NCBI RefSeq assembly: GCF_002995845.1
Contig: NZ_PVXP01000029.1
Coordinates: 1 to 38,708 of the forward strand
Reading direction: 5' to 3'
Length of the DNA: 38,708 bases
Origin: Clostridium luticellarii
GTDB lineage: Bacteria > Bacillota > Clostridia > Clostridiales > Clostridiaceae
Below the pieces are notes generated by a model. It had not been told where the DNA came from, did no database searches, and worked only from the letters and a program-made list of their open reading frames with translations. Positions within the stretch are counted from its first letter, which is position 1. The number at the start of each line of letters is the position of its first letter. The position numbers were made by a program, and so were the translations under genes. Shown here piece by piece: positions 8,527 through 20,037 of this stretch.

Positions 8527-10631
8527 TTTTTATCCTCCTGTTTCAATTTATCCATGACTTTATCGGAAAATTTATCCGAGGGATATTCTATCCTATGATG
8601 ATATATTCCCACTAAAACCCTGAAAAATTCATTTTTTATCACGCTTATTTCCTTCAAGGTCAAATCACAATTATCAAGTTGTCCATTGTCCAGTCTATCC
8701 TTCACTATATTGTCCACCATCCCCTTGATTTTACCCTTGTCAGCATCGCCAATAGACCTCACTGCAGCTTCAACACCATCAGCCAGCATTATTATACCTG
8801 CTTCCTTAGTCTCCGGTATAGGACCTGGATATCTGAACTCATCTTCGTCTACATTCTCCGGGTCCTTGCTCAAATTTTTCATGGTCACATAAAAATATTT
8901 TACGAGAGATGTCCCATGATGCTGTTCTATAATGTCTTTTATTATTTTAGGCAGTTTGTATTCATCTGCCATTTCAGCTCCATCCTTAACATGGGATATT
9001 ATTATGAGAGTACTGAGATTAGGAGTTAATTTATCGTGGGGATTATCCTTTCCCAATTGATTCTCTTTAAAAAAATAAGGCCTTTTTATTTTCCCTATAT
9101 CATGGTAATATGCTGAAACTCTAGCCAAAAGTGAATTTCCTCCAACTTTCTCTGCTGCTACTTCTGCCAAATTTCCCACCAGTATACTGTGATGATAAGT
9201 ACCCGGTGCTTCCATTAGAAGTCTTTTTAAAAGGGGATTATTGGGGTTTGAAAGTTCCAAAAGCTTTATAGTTGTAACTATGTTAAATAAGCCTTCAAAT
9301 AATGGCAGCATACCTATAACCAGTACTCCTGAAATTATACTGGCAACTCCAGCAAACATTCCTTTTTTAAGTACATCCAATATATTATTGCTGAGTAAAA
9401 ATCCCATGGAAAAGGTAAGTATGCCATTTATAACGAGCATGTATAGAGAGGCAAACAATATATCGTTTCTCTGCTGCATTTTTCTAAGTACAATGGCTCC
9501 TGCTACTGCATTTACAAAAGACACTACGGTTATATCAGGTCCAAATTCCACTGCCGCACTTATAAAAACACAATTTAATGCATTTATGGTCAAAGAAATC
9601 TTGTCATTTAAAAGCAGAGTCATTATCATAGGTGCAAATGCCAGAGGTATTAAAAATGGCGAGGCCAGATCAATGGTTCTGGATAAAAGTACGCTCAAAC
9701 AGGTGATGGTGTTTATCATTACAAGCATTTTAACATCTTTATAGATTTTTCTATGATATCTGTACAAATAGATCCACTGAATTGCCAGTACCAGAAGAAC
9801 CAATAATGCCAGTGGAAAATATATGTGCCACTGAAAATAGGGTACATTATTCAAAAGTCCCAAATCTTTCAGTATATTTATCTGATATTTGGTTACAGGC
9901 TCCCCTTCTTTAACTATAGTCTGATCTTTTTTTATCATGACAGGCAGTACTTTTTTTTCTGCTTCTTTTCTAAGTTCCTCGGTTTTTTCCCTGTCATAAA
10001 AAAAATTAGGTGAAATTTGAGAAAATCCCAAATCAGTAGCCAATTGTATTAAGTTCTTATCCAGATTGGAAGTACTTACTTTAAGCAGTATGCTCTGCTG
10101 GGCCTTTTTAATGTCCCCTCCATTGTCATTCTGGCTGTTGTCACTTATATTGTTGTTATCATACATATCCGCCAAAGCCTTCTGCAAAAAACTCTGGAGC
10201 TGTTTCAATTCGTCTTTGTTAAGTGCTATTATAGCCCAATAATCATCATCACTTAAATTTATATTACTTTCACTTTTTAGCTTCTTCAGTTTATCCTGCT
10301 GCTCCAATTGGGAGTCCCCAATCTGAACTGCTTTAGAAAAGAAATCATTTATTCTGTCTAAGCTCTCTGTTTTGACTTCAGTTTTTTTATTATATTGAAG
10401 GGGAACGGCATTCACTGCCTGCTGTATTTTGGTCTGTGTTGACAGTTCATCTTTAATTTCTCTAGGTGCCTTTATATCAACTTTTGCTATGTCACCTTCC
10501 GCCAAATTGTATTTTTTAGCAGTAAGGCCCGATATCAACAGAGAATAAATAAGTATAAAACTTATAATAAAAACAAGTATTCTACTAGTTTTTTTCTTCA
10601 AAAAAATCTTCTTTAACCATGTTTTTTTCAA
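8523..10631 (-). CDS. yqfF: 7TM-receptor HD-domain protein YqfF (PgpH-like c-di-AMP phosphodiesterase)
   Basis: The 702-residue protein has an N-terminal signal-anchor helix (about 15-37), an extracellular 7TMR-HDED-type region (about 40-260), about seven membrane helices (about 270-455) and a cytoplasmic HD domain. HD residues are visible at H480-H481 (TYHHS), H510-D511 (YYHDIGK), H547 and H571-H572 (EQHHGT). PgpH, the Listeria homologue, degrades cyclic di-AMP, which links this gene to cell-wall and osmotic control. The predicted start is TTG with GGGTGA six bases upstream. It overlaps ybeY by four bases. yqfD ends only 51 bases upstream; phoH, often found between the two, is absent. Confidence 0.92.
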   Translation of the reverse strand: MKKTWLKKIFLKKKTSRILVFIISFILIYSLLISGLTAKKYNLAEGDIAKVDIKAPREIKDELSTQTKIQQAVNAVPLQYNKKTEVKTESLDRINDFFSKAVQIGDSQLEQQDKLKKLKSESNINLSDDDYWAIIALNKDELKQLQSFLQKALADMYDNNNISDNSQNDNGGDIKKAQQSILLKVSTSNLDKNLIQLATDLGFSQISPNFFYDREKTEELRKEAEKKVLPVMIKKDQTIVKEGEPVTKYQINILKDLGLLNNVPYFQWHIYFPLALLVLLVLAIQWIYLYRYHRKIYKDVKMLVMINTITCLSVLLSRTIDLASPFLIPLAFAPMIMTLLLNDKISLTINALNCVFISAAVEFGPDITVVSFVNAVAGAIVLRKMQQRNDILFASLYMLVINGILTFSMGFLLSNNILDVLKKGMFAGVASIISGVLVIGMLPLFEGLFNIVTTIKLLELSNPNNPLLKRLLMEAPGTYHHSILVGNLAEVAAEKVGGNSLLARVSAYYHDIGKIKRPYFFKENQLGKDNPHDKLTPNLSTLIIISHVKDGAEMADEYKLPKIIKDIIEQHHGTSLVKYFYVTMKNLSKDPENVDEDEFRYPGPIPETKEAGIIMLADGVEAAVRSIGDADKGKIKGMVDNIVKDRLDNGQLDNCDLTLKEISVIKNEFFRVLVGIYHHRIEYPSDKFSDKVMDKLKQEDKK

Positions 10632-10682
10632 TTAAAATCACCCTTTGTTTTTACTACTACCCTGCTAAAGTTTACTTTTGTT

Positions 10683-11852
10683 TTATTGCTGTCCTTTATT
10701 GACCACTTCATCTGAAACAGCTATATTTTCCTCCGCCTTAACCTGAACTTTCACTTTATAAGAGGACTGCCCGGGTTCATACGTTATCACCTTATCCACT
10801 ATTTTTATAGATTTATCCAAATTGGAACATATATTTTTATAAAGTTTTTCACCTGTATTTTTTACTATTGTCTGGGCGTCACCCTTTACTACAGTTTTTT
10901 TAACTTCAAAATAAGTTTCTCTTCCAAAAATAAATTTACTTTCCTCTATTTTATCATATTTATCAAACTTATTATTATCTTTTTTTAAATATAGCTTTTG
11001 GCCTCCAAAATTAATGTAGTAATTGTTTATTTTTTTACCTGTTCTGATATTTTTTACATCATCTATTTTCACGGATGTACTGTCCTCATACAGTGTACTG
11101 CATATAACATATCCTGTGGCGTGTACACTATAGGTTGAACCTTCATGGCCCTGTTCACCTTTTACAAGCAGCTGTCCTTTTTTCACTTCATCTCCGATTT
11201 TCACAACAGGCGTACCCAGGGTGGTATACACTCTAAGCACCCTGCCATCTTTTTTAGCTACCAGATTACAGACTGTATTGTCTTTGGCTATATCCGGCGG
11301 TGACTTTTTCTCAACTGCATTTATGTTCAGTTCAGATCCCTGAAGTCTCACTTTGGCCCACATTATATCCTCATTATCTTTCATAAGATCCTGCTCTATT
11401 TTATATACATCTATCTTGCTTTTACTGGTTCCAGGTCCTACCCCATAAGCTTTTAACTCCTGTCTTATTATATAGGGAGGAACTCCTTCATCAGACTCTA
11501 TTTTTACACTCCATATAAATGTGGACAAATAATATATTATTGCAACAAACAAAATCACTCCAGCTGCCAAAGTCATTTTTCTCTTTAATTTAATTATTAA
11601 AAACGTAATTCCCTTTCTTTTAATTATCTTTATCCTGGTTTCAGTTCTTCTGGCTATATTTTCCACCTTGTCATAATCTTTCAGGTTTATTTCCATGGTC
11701 ATGGTGGTAATACTTCTCTTTTTTATATTCTTTATACATATATCATTTTTCCACATAAGATTAATAAATTTTTCAGGTATAAGTGATTGTATTTCAATTA
11801 AAATTACTCCATTTCTATATTTTCTGAAAATGGATCTGTCAGTTTCCCTCAT
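10683..11852 (-). CDS. yqfD: Sporulation protein YqfD
   Basis: YqfD is a sporulation protein, controlled by sigma-E in Bacillus subtilis; its molecular role is not well defined. The 389-residue protein has a cytoplasmic N-terminal third, one membrane helix (about 93-113, KMTLAAGVILFVAIIYYLST) and an extracytoplasmic region. That region carries YGVGPGTSKSKIDVYKIEQDL and the VRTYTTLGTPVVKIGDEVKKGQLLV-type section (here VLRVYTTLGTPV...). Its start overlaps the end of yqfC by 14 bases with no close ribosome binding site, which points to translational coupling. Confidence 0.9.
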   Translation of the reverse strand: MRETDRSIFRKYRNGVILIEIQSLIPEKFINLMWKNDICIKNIKKRSITTMTMEINLKDYDKVENIARRTETRIKIIKRKGITFLIIKLKRKMTLAAGVILFVAIIYYLSTFIWSVKIESDEGVPPYIIRQELKAYGVGPGTSKSKIDVYKIEQDLMKDNEDIMWAKVRLQGSELNINAVEKKSPPDIAKDNTVCNLVAKKDGRVLRVYTTLGTPVVKIGDEVKKGQLLVKGEQGHEGSTYSVHATGYVICSTLYEDSTSVKIDDVKNIRTGKKINNYYINFGGQKLYLKKDNNKFDKYDKIEESKFIFGRETYFEVKKTVVKGDAQTIVKNTGEKLYKNICSNLDKSIKIVDKVITYEPGQSSYKVKVQVKAEENIAVSDEVVNKGQQ

Positions 11853-12120
11853 AGACTATGGATTTAAATTTTCCTCCTATAGTTATAGTGCTTCCACCTA
11901 TAAAAAGCACTTCAAATTTACTTCCGTATATTGATATCAATCCTATACCTGAATTAATTTTTACCTGACTGTCGTCAAACAATATAATACCATTATGATT
12001 CTCTATTACTATTTCATTATCCCCCATTATTTTAATTTGAGGCATATTCAAAATTATATCTCTTGGTAAATCCAGTTTATCTGCAATATTCTGTTTTGTG
12101 TCATACATTTTGTTTTTCAC
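11839..12120 (-). CDS. yqfC: Sporulation protein YqfC
   Basis: This 93-residue protein matches the YqfC family, always paired with yqfD. The body is LDLPRDIILNMPQIKIMGDNEI followed by a beta-rich IENHNGIILFDDSQVKI segment. The start codon is GTG with GAGGTGA five bases upstream. It begins a sporulation pair with yqfD and sits behind a candidate sigma-E promoter. Function in spore formation is known only genetically in other species. Confidence 0.9.
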   Translation of the reverse strand: MKNKMYDTKQNIADKLDLPRDIILNMPQIKIMGDNEIVIENHNGIILFDDSQVKINSGIGLISIYGSKFEVLFIGGSTITIGGKFKSIVYEGN

Positions 12121-12203
12121 AATATCACCTCTAAGAATTTATATCCTGATTTACAAATTTACATTCCTAAATATATAGATATAATTATTAACTCACCTCT
12201 ATT

Positions 12204-12232
12204 AATTTATGAAATACATGGATGATAAATTA
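12204..12232 (-). promoter_or_regulatory. Candidate sigma-E promoter for yqfC-yqfD
   Basis: On the minus strand, CATAAATT (12204-12211) resembles the sigma-E -10 consensus CATACAnT at seven of eight positions. TAATTTA lies 14 bases upstream (12226-12232), close to the -35 consensus. It would give a leader of about 75 bases before yqfC. yqfC is a sigma-E target in Bacillus, which supports the reading, but AT-rich sequence makes chance matches likely. Confidence 0.4.
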
Positions 12233-12265
12233 CTTAAAGCAGTGAACTATTAGATTTTTTGATAT

Positions 12266-12296
12266 AAAAAAGGTTGAGACACGTCTCAACCTTTTT
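12266..12296 (-). terminator. Terminator of the rpsU-yqeY operon
   Basis: A perfect hairpin follows the yqeY stop by one base. Arms AAAAAGGTTGAGAC (12267-12280) and its exact complement (12283-12296) flank a two-base centre, ending in a run of six T on the minus strand. It separates yqeY from the sporulation genes downstream. Confidence 0.92.
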
Positions 12297-12297
12297 A

Positions 12298-12747
12298 CTA
12301 TTTATTTAAATATTTTTTTACTATTTGACTTACCAATTTGCCATCTGCCCTGCCTCTTGTTTTAGGCATTACAGCTGCCATAACCTTTTTCATGTCTCGT
12401 ATACTCTGTGCACCCACTTCATTAACTGCTTTCCGAACAATTTCGGAAATGTCCTCTTTATTTAACTGTTGAGGAAGGTATTTCAACAAAATCTCTATTT
12501 CAGATTTTGCTTTATCTACTAAATCCTGTCTCTTGCCCTTTTCAAATTCAAGTATAGATTCACGTCTCTGTTTTACTTCTTTTGATATTATATCTATGAT
12601 CTTTTCATCATCGTCAAGTTTTTTTCCATCAGATTTTTCCACTAATAAAATAGCGGCCTTTACCATGCTTATAGTACCTGCCTTAAGTTTATCACCTGAC
12701 TTCAAAGCCTGCTTCCAGTCCTCTTGTAATCTTTCCTTAAGAGACAT
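12298..12747 (-). CDS. yqeY: GatB/YqeY domain protein
   Basis: This 149-residue protein starts MSLKERLQEDWKQALKSGDK and contains the GatB/YqeY helical domain (KYLPQQLNKEDISEIV, MKKVMAAVMPKTRGRADGKLVS). The domain is related to the tRNA-binding tail of the amidotransferase subunit GatB; the role of free YqeY is not established. It lies 28 bases after rpsU and shares its promoter and terminator, a pairing seen throughout Firmicutes. Length is normal. Confidence 0.93.
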   Translation of the reverse strand: MSLKERLQEDWKQALKSGDKLKAGTISMVKAAILLVEKSDGKKLDDDEKIIDIISKEVKQRRESILEFEKGKRQDLVDKAKSEIEILLKYLPQQLNKEDISEIVRKAVNEVGAQSIRDMKKVMAAVMPKTRGRADGKLVSQIVKKYLNK

Positions 12748-12775
12748 ATTACCTGGTACCCTCTTTCAAAGAATT

Positions 12776-12952
12776 CTATTTAAACTTTCTCTTTCTTGCA
12801 GCTTCTGATTTTTTCTTTCTCTTTACGCTTGGTTTTTCATAATGCTCTCTTTTTCTAACTTCCGAAAGAACACCAGCTCTAGCACATTTTCTTTTGAATC
12901 TTCTCAATGCACTTTCTATAGTTTCATTTTCTCCAACTTTTATTTCTGACAT
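12776..12952 (-). CDS. rpsU: 30S ribosomal protein S21 (bS21)
   Basis: A 58-codon gene reads [19 protein letters not shown], then [20 protein letters not shown] and a basic tail ending RKRKFK, the full bS21 sequence. S21 binds near the 3' end of 16S rRNA and helps start-site selection. GGAGGGAG lies a few bases before the ATG. It heads the rpsU-yqeY unit behind a near-consensus sigma-A promoter. Confidence 0.97.
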   Translation of the reverse strand: MSEIKVGENETIESALRRFKRKCARAGVLSEVRKREHYEKPSVKRKKKSEAARKRKFK

Positions 12953-13029
12953 ATTATCTCCCTCCCTCCGCTAGCTCAATCTAATTTAAAAATTAAATAC
13001 AGTTAACATGGGTCAAATAGCACATAGCA

Positions 13030-13059
13030 ATTATACAATAAATCTTTGGAAGCTGTCAA
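13030..13059 (-). promoter_or_regulatory. Sigma-A promoter for rpsU-yqeY
   Basis: The minus strand has a perfect -35 TTGACA (13054-13059) and a perfect -10 TATAAT (13030-13035) with an 18-base spacer. The expected leader to rpsU is about 70 bases. This is the strongest promoter match in the window. Confidence 0.85.
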
Positions 13060-13125
13060 CAATTTCATATATGGCTACCCACTATTATTCTGATGAATTC
13101 AGCATATGAAACACAGCGAGACATT

Positions 13126-13470
13126 TTAGCCCGGCGGCCATTTAAATGGTCTTCCACCCAATAGATGAAAATGAATATGAGGTACTGTCTGACCCGCTTC
13201 TTCACCACAGTTAGTCACAATTCTATAACCTGTTTCTACCAGATCAAGCTTCTCTGCAATCTGCTTTGCAACCAAATATATGTGAGCAATAATATTGGAA
13301 TCTTCCTCAGTAAGATCATTTATACTCTCTATATGCTTTTTGGGTATTATGAGTACATGCACCGGAGCAGCCGGTTCTATATCCTTAAAGCTCAATACCA
13401 TATCATCTTCATATACTTTTTCGGATGGTATTTCACCTTTTACTATTTTGCAAAAAATGCATTCCTCCAT
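13126..13470 (-). CDS. HIT-family nucleotide hydrolase
   Basis: The protein is 114 residues when started at the ATG at 13470 (MEECIFCKIVKGEIPSEKVY). That ATG lies eight bases after a perfect AAGGAGG; the in-frame GTG three codons upstream is part of the ribosome binding site itself. It has the histidine triad HIHFHLLGG (H98, H100, H102). The C-x2-C at the N-terminus (CIFC) is common in this Hint/HinT-like branch, which hydrolyses adenosine phosphoramidates and similar nucleotides. It follows mtaB by 59 bases and probably ends the prmA-rsmE-mtaB transcript. Confidence 0.93.
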   Translation of the reverse strand: MEECIFCKIVKGEIPSEKVYEDDMVLSFKDIEPAAPVHVLIIPKKHIESINDLTEEDSNIIAHIYLVAKQIAEKLDLVETGYRIVTNCGEEAGQTVPHIHFHLLGGRPFKWPPG

Positions 13471-13529
13471 AATAATCACCTCCTTAAGAGTAATTATTCA
13501 ATAATAAGTGCAAAATATCCTTCTAAAGT

Positions 13530-14921
13530 TCATCTAAAACTTTTGATTTTACCGTAAATATATCCATTTTCTGAACTTTCAAGTTCAGTACATAAAAATT
13601 TACCTTCCAAATCTTCATCATTTTCTGTCCTGGATACCACCTTTATGTAATTGGAAGTATACCCTTCATACCAGTCACAGTTTCCATCAAATTTTCCTTC
13701 ATAGAATACATCCATATTCTTCCCTAAAAATTTATTCATAAACTGCCTTTCCAGCTTTTTATCCAGTTCTATAATTTTACCGCTTCTCTCTTCCTTTATG
13801 CTGCCGTCTACCTGACCTCTCATAGCTGCGGCCCTGGTACCTTTCCTGGGACTGTATTTAAAAACATGAATTTTAGAAAATTTTATCTTATCCAGGAAGT
13901 TATAGGTTTTACTGAATTCTTCCTCTGTTTCTCCTGGAAATCCAACTATAACATCTGTGGTTATAGACACATTTTTTATTGCATCCCTCAGTGCGGCCAC
14001 TATTTCCTTGTATTTCAAAGTGGTATATCCCCTATTCATTCTCTTTAAAGTTTCATCACATCCACTTTGGAGAGAAAGATGGAAATGCGGACACACCTTT
14101 TTCAATTTTGATATTCTGGATATAGTATCCTCGGTAAAGAAATTGGGATCTATGGAACCAATTCTAATTCTTTCAATACCCTCTACCCTGTCTATGTCTT
14201 CCAGTACCCTTACAAGATTCCAATCACCCGATATATCCACCCCATAAGAGGCAATGTGTATACCTGAAAGTATCACTTCTTTGAAATTATTATGAGCAAG
14301 CTCCTTCACTTCCTCCATGATCTTATGAGGTGATTTGCTGCAGACAGCTCCCCTGGCAAAGGGAATTAAGCAGTAGGAACAAAATCTATTACATCCATCC
14401 TGTATTTTGAGGAAAGCTCTCGTTCTATGCTGGTATTTGTCTATTTTCAGATCTTCAAATACCCTGTTTTTAAGCACCTCATTGACCTCTATCATTTTTC
14501 TGCGCTCACTGCATGCCTTCTCTATCCAATATACTATATCACCTTTATTTCTAGTACCCAGGACAACATCCACCCCTTCTATGCTGGATACTTTTTGGGG
14601 TGAAATTTGAGAATAACATCCTACCACTGCTATCACTGCATTTTCATTTCTTCTTCTGGCCCTATGTATCATCTGTCTGGATTTTTTGTCTCCCATGTTG
14701 GTTACAGTACAGGTATTTATCACATATGCATCTGCATAATCATCAAAATTCACCATGTCATATCCCTGAGCTATAAATTTCTCCGCCATAGCTTCAGTCT
14801 CATATTGGTTTACCCTGCACCCCAGAGTAAACATTCCCACTGTCTTTTTATGTCCATAAAATTGAAGAAATTCTTTATTGTCAAGGGATAAATCAACTTT
14901 TTCTCTGTCAATTACATTCAC
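13530..14921 (-). CDS. mtaB: tRNA (N6-threonylcarbamoyladenosine37) methylthiotransferase MtaB
   Basis: MtaB turns t6A37 into ms2t6A37 in ANN-decoding tRNAs. The protein shows the N-terminal UPF0004 cluster cysteines C35 (FTLGCRVNQYE), C71 (INTCTVT) and C102 (VGCYSQ). The radical-SAM triad is C177-x3-C181-x2-C184 (DGCNRFCSYC), and a C-terminal TRAM-like region follows. RVNQYE with two cluster domains identifies MtaB over MiaB. About 25 residues precede the usual KTVGMFTLGC start; this extension is supported by the four-base ATGA overlap with rsmE and AGGAGG upstream. Part of the prmA-rsmE-mtaB-HIT group. Confidence 0.94.
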   Translation of the reverse strand: MNVIDREKVDLSLDNKEFLQFYGHKKTVGMFTLGCRVNQYETEAMAEKFIAQGYDMVNFDDYADAYVINTCTVTNMGDKKSRQMIHRARRRNENAVIAVVGCYSQISPQKVSSIEGVDVVLGTRNKGDIVYWIEKACSERRKMIEVNEVLKNRVFEDLKIDKYQHRTRAFLKIQDGCNRFCSYCLIPFARGAVCSKSPHKIMEEVKELAHNNFKEVILSGIHIASYGVDISGDWNLVRVLEDIDRVEGIERIRIGSIDPNFFTEDTISRISKLKKVCPHFHLSLQSGCDETLKRMNRGYTTLKYKEIVAALRDAIKNVSITTDVIVGFPGETEEEFSKTYNFLDKIKFSKIHVFKYSPRKGTRAAAMRGQVDGSIKEERSGKIIELDKKLERQFMNKFLGKNMDVFYEGKFDGNCDWYEGYTSNYIKVVSRTENDEDLEGKFLCTELESSENGYIYGKIKSFR

Positions 14922-15676
14922 CTGATAATACCTCCTAAATCTCCTAGTTCATACATGAGGAGTGTTAATGAAACAAAACCTGCAGTTTCAGTCCTAAATA
15001 TCCTAGGCCCCAGTGTCACTATATGGGAATTTATGCTTTTAAGAAGTTCTATTTCCCTTTCTTCAAAGCCTCCTTCAGGCCCGATTACCACAGCCGCCTT
15101 TTTTATAGTATTTCTGTTTTCTATAGAATCAATCACACTTTTTATTCCCAGATCTTTTTCATTTTCATAGGGCACCAGAATTAAATCCATAGATTTTAAG
15201 TATTGCAAAAGTTCTTCAAAGGCAACAGGATTATCCACTTTGGGTATTATACTTCTCTTGCACTGCTTGCAGGCCTCTTTTGCAATTTTATTCCACCTAT
15301 CCACTTTTTTATACTGGGTGAAATCGCCTTTAACTACTACCCTGCCTGTGATAACAGGTATTATTTTAAAAGCTCCTATTTCGGTGGCCTTCTGCACAAT
15401 TAAATCCATCTTGCTTGACTTGGGCATTCCCTGAAATAAATACATTTCAACAGGACTTTCATTGCAGATCTTTAGTTCCTGTAATATATTTACAACAACC
15501 ATGTCCTTCTCGATACTCTCTATTTTACCAAGAAATTCTCTTCCGGCACAGTTGTTTATATTTATTTTATCCCCACATTGAAGTCTCAGAACCTTGTTTA
15601 TATGTTTTACGTCATCGCCCTCAATAAAAGCTCTATCCAAATGTATATTCTTTTCCTGCACAAAAAACTTATTCAT
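14918..15676 (-). CDS. rsmE: 16S rRNA (uracil1498-N3)-methyltransferase RsmE
   Basis: RsmE methylates U1498 of 16S rRNA. The 252-residue protein has an N-terminal PUA-like domain (about 1-70; HINKVLRLQCGDKI) and a SPOUT knot. The SAM-binding motif IGPEGGFEEREIELL lies near 198-212, and the second knot motif LGPRIFRTETA follows near 225-235. The start follows the prmA stop by one base, with AAAAGGATG upstream. The end overlaps mtaB by four bases. Its place after prmA is the classic Gram-positive order. Confidence 0.95.
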   Translation of the reverse strand: MNKFFVQEKNIHLDRAFIEGDDVKHINKVLRLQCGDKININNCAGREFLGKIESIEKDMVVVNILQELKICNESPVEMYLFQGMPKSSKMDLIVQKATEIGAFKIIPVITGRVVVKGDFTQYKKVDRWNKIAKEACKQCKRSIIPKVDNPVAFEELLQYLKSMDLILVPYENEKDLGIKSVIDSIENRNTIKKAAVVIGPEGGFEEREIELLKSINSHIVTLGPRIFRTETAGFVSLTLLMYELGDLGGIIR

Positions 15677-15677
15677 T

Positions 15678-16619
15678 TCATATCATCCTTTTTGCCACTA
15701 TGCATACCCATTCTCCGTCCTGATTCACTTCTTCCACTTGAAATCCGCTGTCCTTCAATTTTTTAACAACATCTTCTCTTCTATCTTTTATTATACCAGA
15801 AGATATAAATACTCCCCCTTGAGATATAAAATCTTTTAACTGCTCAACCATAGATATTATGACATCTGCAATTATGTTGGCAACCACTACATCTGCTTTA
15901 CCGTGAACTTTCTCCATAAGATTTCCCTGAAATATCTTTACATTTTTCACATCATTGTATTTCAGATTTTTTAAAGCGGATTCCACAGCCACACTACTTA
16001 GATCCACAGCTGTAACTTGTTTTGCACCAAGTTTTGCCGCAGTTATAGCAAGTATTCCTGAACCCGTGCCTATATCAAATACCAGGGAATCCGATTTAAC
16101 ATACTTTTCCAGAGACTTTATACACATCCTTGTAGTTTCATGGGTCCCTGTTCCAAAAGCCATGCCCGGATCAAGCTGAACTACTACATCATCTTTTCCT
16201 GCATGATACTGCTCCCATATGGGCTTCACCACCACCCTTTTACCGGCCCTGTAAGGTTTATAATATTGTTTCCAGTTGTTCTCCCAATCCTCTTCGTTGA
16301 CTCTAGTTACAGTAATAAGACCTTTCCCCTTGTCTATACCGAAATTCTCCAGATTGTTTATCCCATCTTTTATGTATTTTAAATATCCATCAAAGTTTTC
16401 ATCCTGTTTATAATATCCTTTTATCACAGCTCCATCTTTTATTTTGAGCAAGCTCTCGTCAAAATAATCCCAGTCCTGAGGGCGTTTCTTCTCAAGCTCG
16501 ATATCCTGCGGATCCTCTACAGATATGCCATGAACTCCTGTATTGTATAGTATTCCTGATACCGCTTCTACTGCTTCACTGCTGGTAATTACTGTTACTT
16601 CCATCCATTCCTTCTCCAT
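15678..16619 (-). CDS. prmA: Ribosomal protein L11 methyltransferase PrmA
   Basis: PrmA trimethylates ribosomal protein L11. Started at the ATG at 16619, with AGGAGG six bases upstream, it is 313 residues and begins [20 protein letters not shown], the usual N-terminus. The longer in-frame extension has no such site. The substrate-binding motif [14 protein letters not shown] (150-163) is followed by the SAM motif DIGTGSG (182-188) and [10 protein letters not shown], typical of PrmA. It lies downstream of dnaJ by 185 bases and upstream of rsmE. Confidence 0.96.
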   Translation of the reverse strand: MEKEWMEVTVITSSEAVEAVSGILYNTGVHGISVEDPQDIELEKKRPQDWDYFDESLLKIKDGAVIKGYYKQDENFDGYLKYIKDGINNLENFGIDKGKGLITVTRVNEEDWENNWKQYYKPYRAGKRVVVKPIWEQYHAGKDDVVVQLDPGMAFGTGTHETTRMCIKSLEKYVKSDSLVFDIGTGSGILAITAAKLGAKQVTAVDLSSVAVESALKNLKYNDVKNVKIFQGNLMEKVHGKADVVVANIIADVIISMVEQLKDFISQGGVFISSGIIKDRREDVVKKLKDSGFQVEEVNQDGEWVCIVAKRMI

Positions 16620-16670
16620 AGGTGTCCTCCTGTACCTAAATTTTTTACACATGTTGAAGATTATAAGCAA

Positions 16671-16706
16671 CTGACAGCTTTCAAATTAAAAGTCAAAAGC
16701 TGTCAG
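16671..16706. repeat. 11-bp inverted repeat between dnaJ and prmA
   Basis: Arms CTGACAGCTTT (16671-16681) and AAAGCTGTCAG (16696-16706) are perfectly complementary around 14 bases. No T run follows on the minus strand, so it is a poor intrinsic terminator; a TATAAT lies just downstream (16659-16664). It may affect dnaJ read-through or prmA initiation, or only protect an mRNA end. Confidence 0.45.
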
Positions 16707-16804
16707 TGTGAAATGATGATTCAATTTTAATTGTCCAGGAACTGTCACCATCCATTTTTATTTTACAAAAGCTCTCATAAACAGTCACAGATCTGGAATA
16801 AAAA

Positions 16805-17950
16805 CTATTTAAATCCATGTTTAATTTTGTCGAAAAACGACTTTCTTCCGCTTTCTCCCTCTGGAATTTCACCGCCTGCCTCCATAAGCATTACAATTGC
16901 TTCCTTCTGTTTTTCATTTAAGCTCTTAGGTACATCCACAATCACCTTAACATATTGATCTCCTCTTCCTCTGCCATTGATCTTGGGGACACCCTTTCCC
17001 CTTAATCTAAATACAGTTTCAGATTGGGTACCGGCAGGTATTTCATATTTTACATCTCCATCTATAGTTGGTACCTTTATGCTCGTTCCCAGTGCAGCTT
17101 TTCCAAAACTGATATGGGTATCCAAATAGATATCAGAGCCATTTCTCTTGAATTTGGAATGGGATGACACCCTTATATTTATATAGAGATCCCCCGAACT
17201 GCCTCCATTTTTACCTTCTTCTCCTTGTCCTCTTATAGGAATTATGTTTCCATTGTCTACTCCTGCCGGAACCTTCACTTTTATACTCCTGCGTTTTCTC
17301 ACAGTACCGGTTCCTCTGCATTCTGGACATGGATCTTTTATAATAGTACCTTTTCCACCGCATTTATCACAGGTACTCATAGTGACAAAACTTCCAAGAG
17401 GTGTATTCCTCTGGGTTCTAACCTGTCCTGTACCACCACATTTGCCACAGGTATGAGGGTGAGTTCCTTTTTTAGCACCTGTTCCATTACATGCTCTGCA
17501 CTTTTCATTTCTGGTTATGGATATTTCCTTTTCCACACCAAAAACTGCCTGTTCAAAGGTTAAATTCAAGGTGTACTCAAGATCCGCACCTTTTTCCGGG
17601 CCATTTCTCCTTTTTCTTCCTGAAGAAAATCCTCCTCCAAAAAAGGAATCAAATATATCTTCAAAGCCTCCCATATTGGAAAAATCGAAACCGCCAAAGC
17701 CTCCTTCAAATCCACCGGAACCTCCGTTAAAGTCAGCCGTACCAAATTGATCGTATTGAGCTTTTTTCTGTGGATCCGATAATACCTGATAAGCCTCATT
17801 TATTTCCTTGAATCTTTCTTCAGCTTCTTTATTTCCTTGATTTCTATCAGGGTGGTATTTCAATGCTAATTTCCTAAATGCTCTCTTTATTTCATCATCA
17901 CTGGCACCCTTCTGGAGGCCGAGTATTTCATAATAATCTTTTTTGGCCAT
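16805..17950 (-). CDS. dnaJ: Chaperone protein DnaJ
   Basis: DnaJ stimulates DnaK ATPase and delivers substrates. The 381-residue protein starts [12 protein letters not shown] and has HPD at 33-35. A Gly/Phe-rich linker runs from about 70 to 110, then four CxxCxGxG zinc repeats (about 148-205; [32 protein letters not shown]), then the C-terminal substrate domains. The start at 17950 fits the family; an in-frame GTG at 17968 is possible because the AGGTGGTGA site is rather far from the ATG. It follows dnaK by 140 bases with a hairpin between. Confidence 0.96.
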   Translation of the reverse strand: MAKKDYYEILGLQKGASDDEIKRAFRKLALKYHPDRNQGNKEAEERFKEINEAYQVLSDPQKKAQYDQFGTADFNGGSGGFEGGFGGFDFSNMGGFEDIFDSFFGGGFSSGRKRRNGPEKGADLEYTLNLTFEQAVFGVEKEISITRNEKCRACNGTGAKKGTHPHTCGKCGGTGQVRTQRNTPLGSFVTMSTCDKCGGKGTIIKDPCPECRGTGTVRKRRSIKVKVPAGVDNGNIIPIRGQGEEGKNGGSSGDLYINIRVSSHSKFKRNGSDIYLDTHISFGKAALGTSIKVPTIDGDVKYEIPAGTQSETVFRLRGKGVPKINGRGRGDQYVKVIVDVPKSLNEKQKEAIVMLMEAGGEIPEGESGRKSFFDKIKHGFK

Positions 17951-18014
17951 TTTTCTACTTTTCACCACCTAAAACAAAAATATTCTTAGTATAAATCCAT
18001 TTCTTTACTTAAAA

Positions 18015-18044
18015 TTAAGGGAAGAGCAAAAACTCATCCCTTAA
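18015..18044 (-). terminator. Hairpin between dnaK and dnaJ
   Basis: Arms TTAAGGGA and TCCCTTAA (8 bp, perfect) plus an inner GAG/CTC close on an A-rich loop, and a T-rich stretch follows on the minus strand. It may be a partial terminator or processing site that lowers dnaJ relative to dnaK. Confidence 0.5.
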
Positions 18045-18090
18045 CTACTACTATTATACACACTTATTATACAATCGTGAAGAGAAAATA

Positions 18091-19974
<1,884 letters not shown>

Positions 19975-20037
19975 TTACCTCCTAAATTTAACTCAGTTGA
20001 AATTATGTTTAACATTTTACTTATTACTTATTTAAAC

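Noticed and set aside
9241-9744. 167-codon plus-strand open frame inside yqfF
   Set aside because: Antisense to the membrane region of yqfF, with no supporting signals.
16671-16706. Inverted repeat as the terminator of the dnaK operon
   Set aside because: No T run follows on the minus strand; kept only as a repeat.
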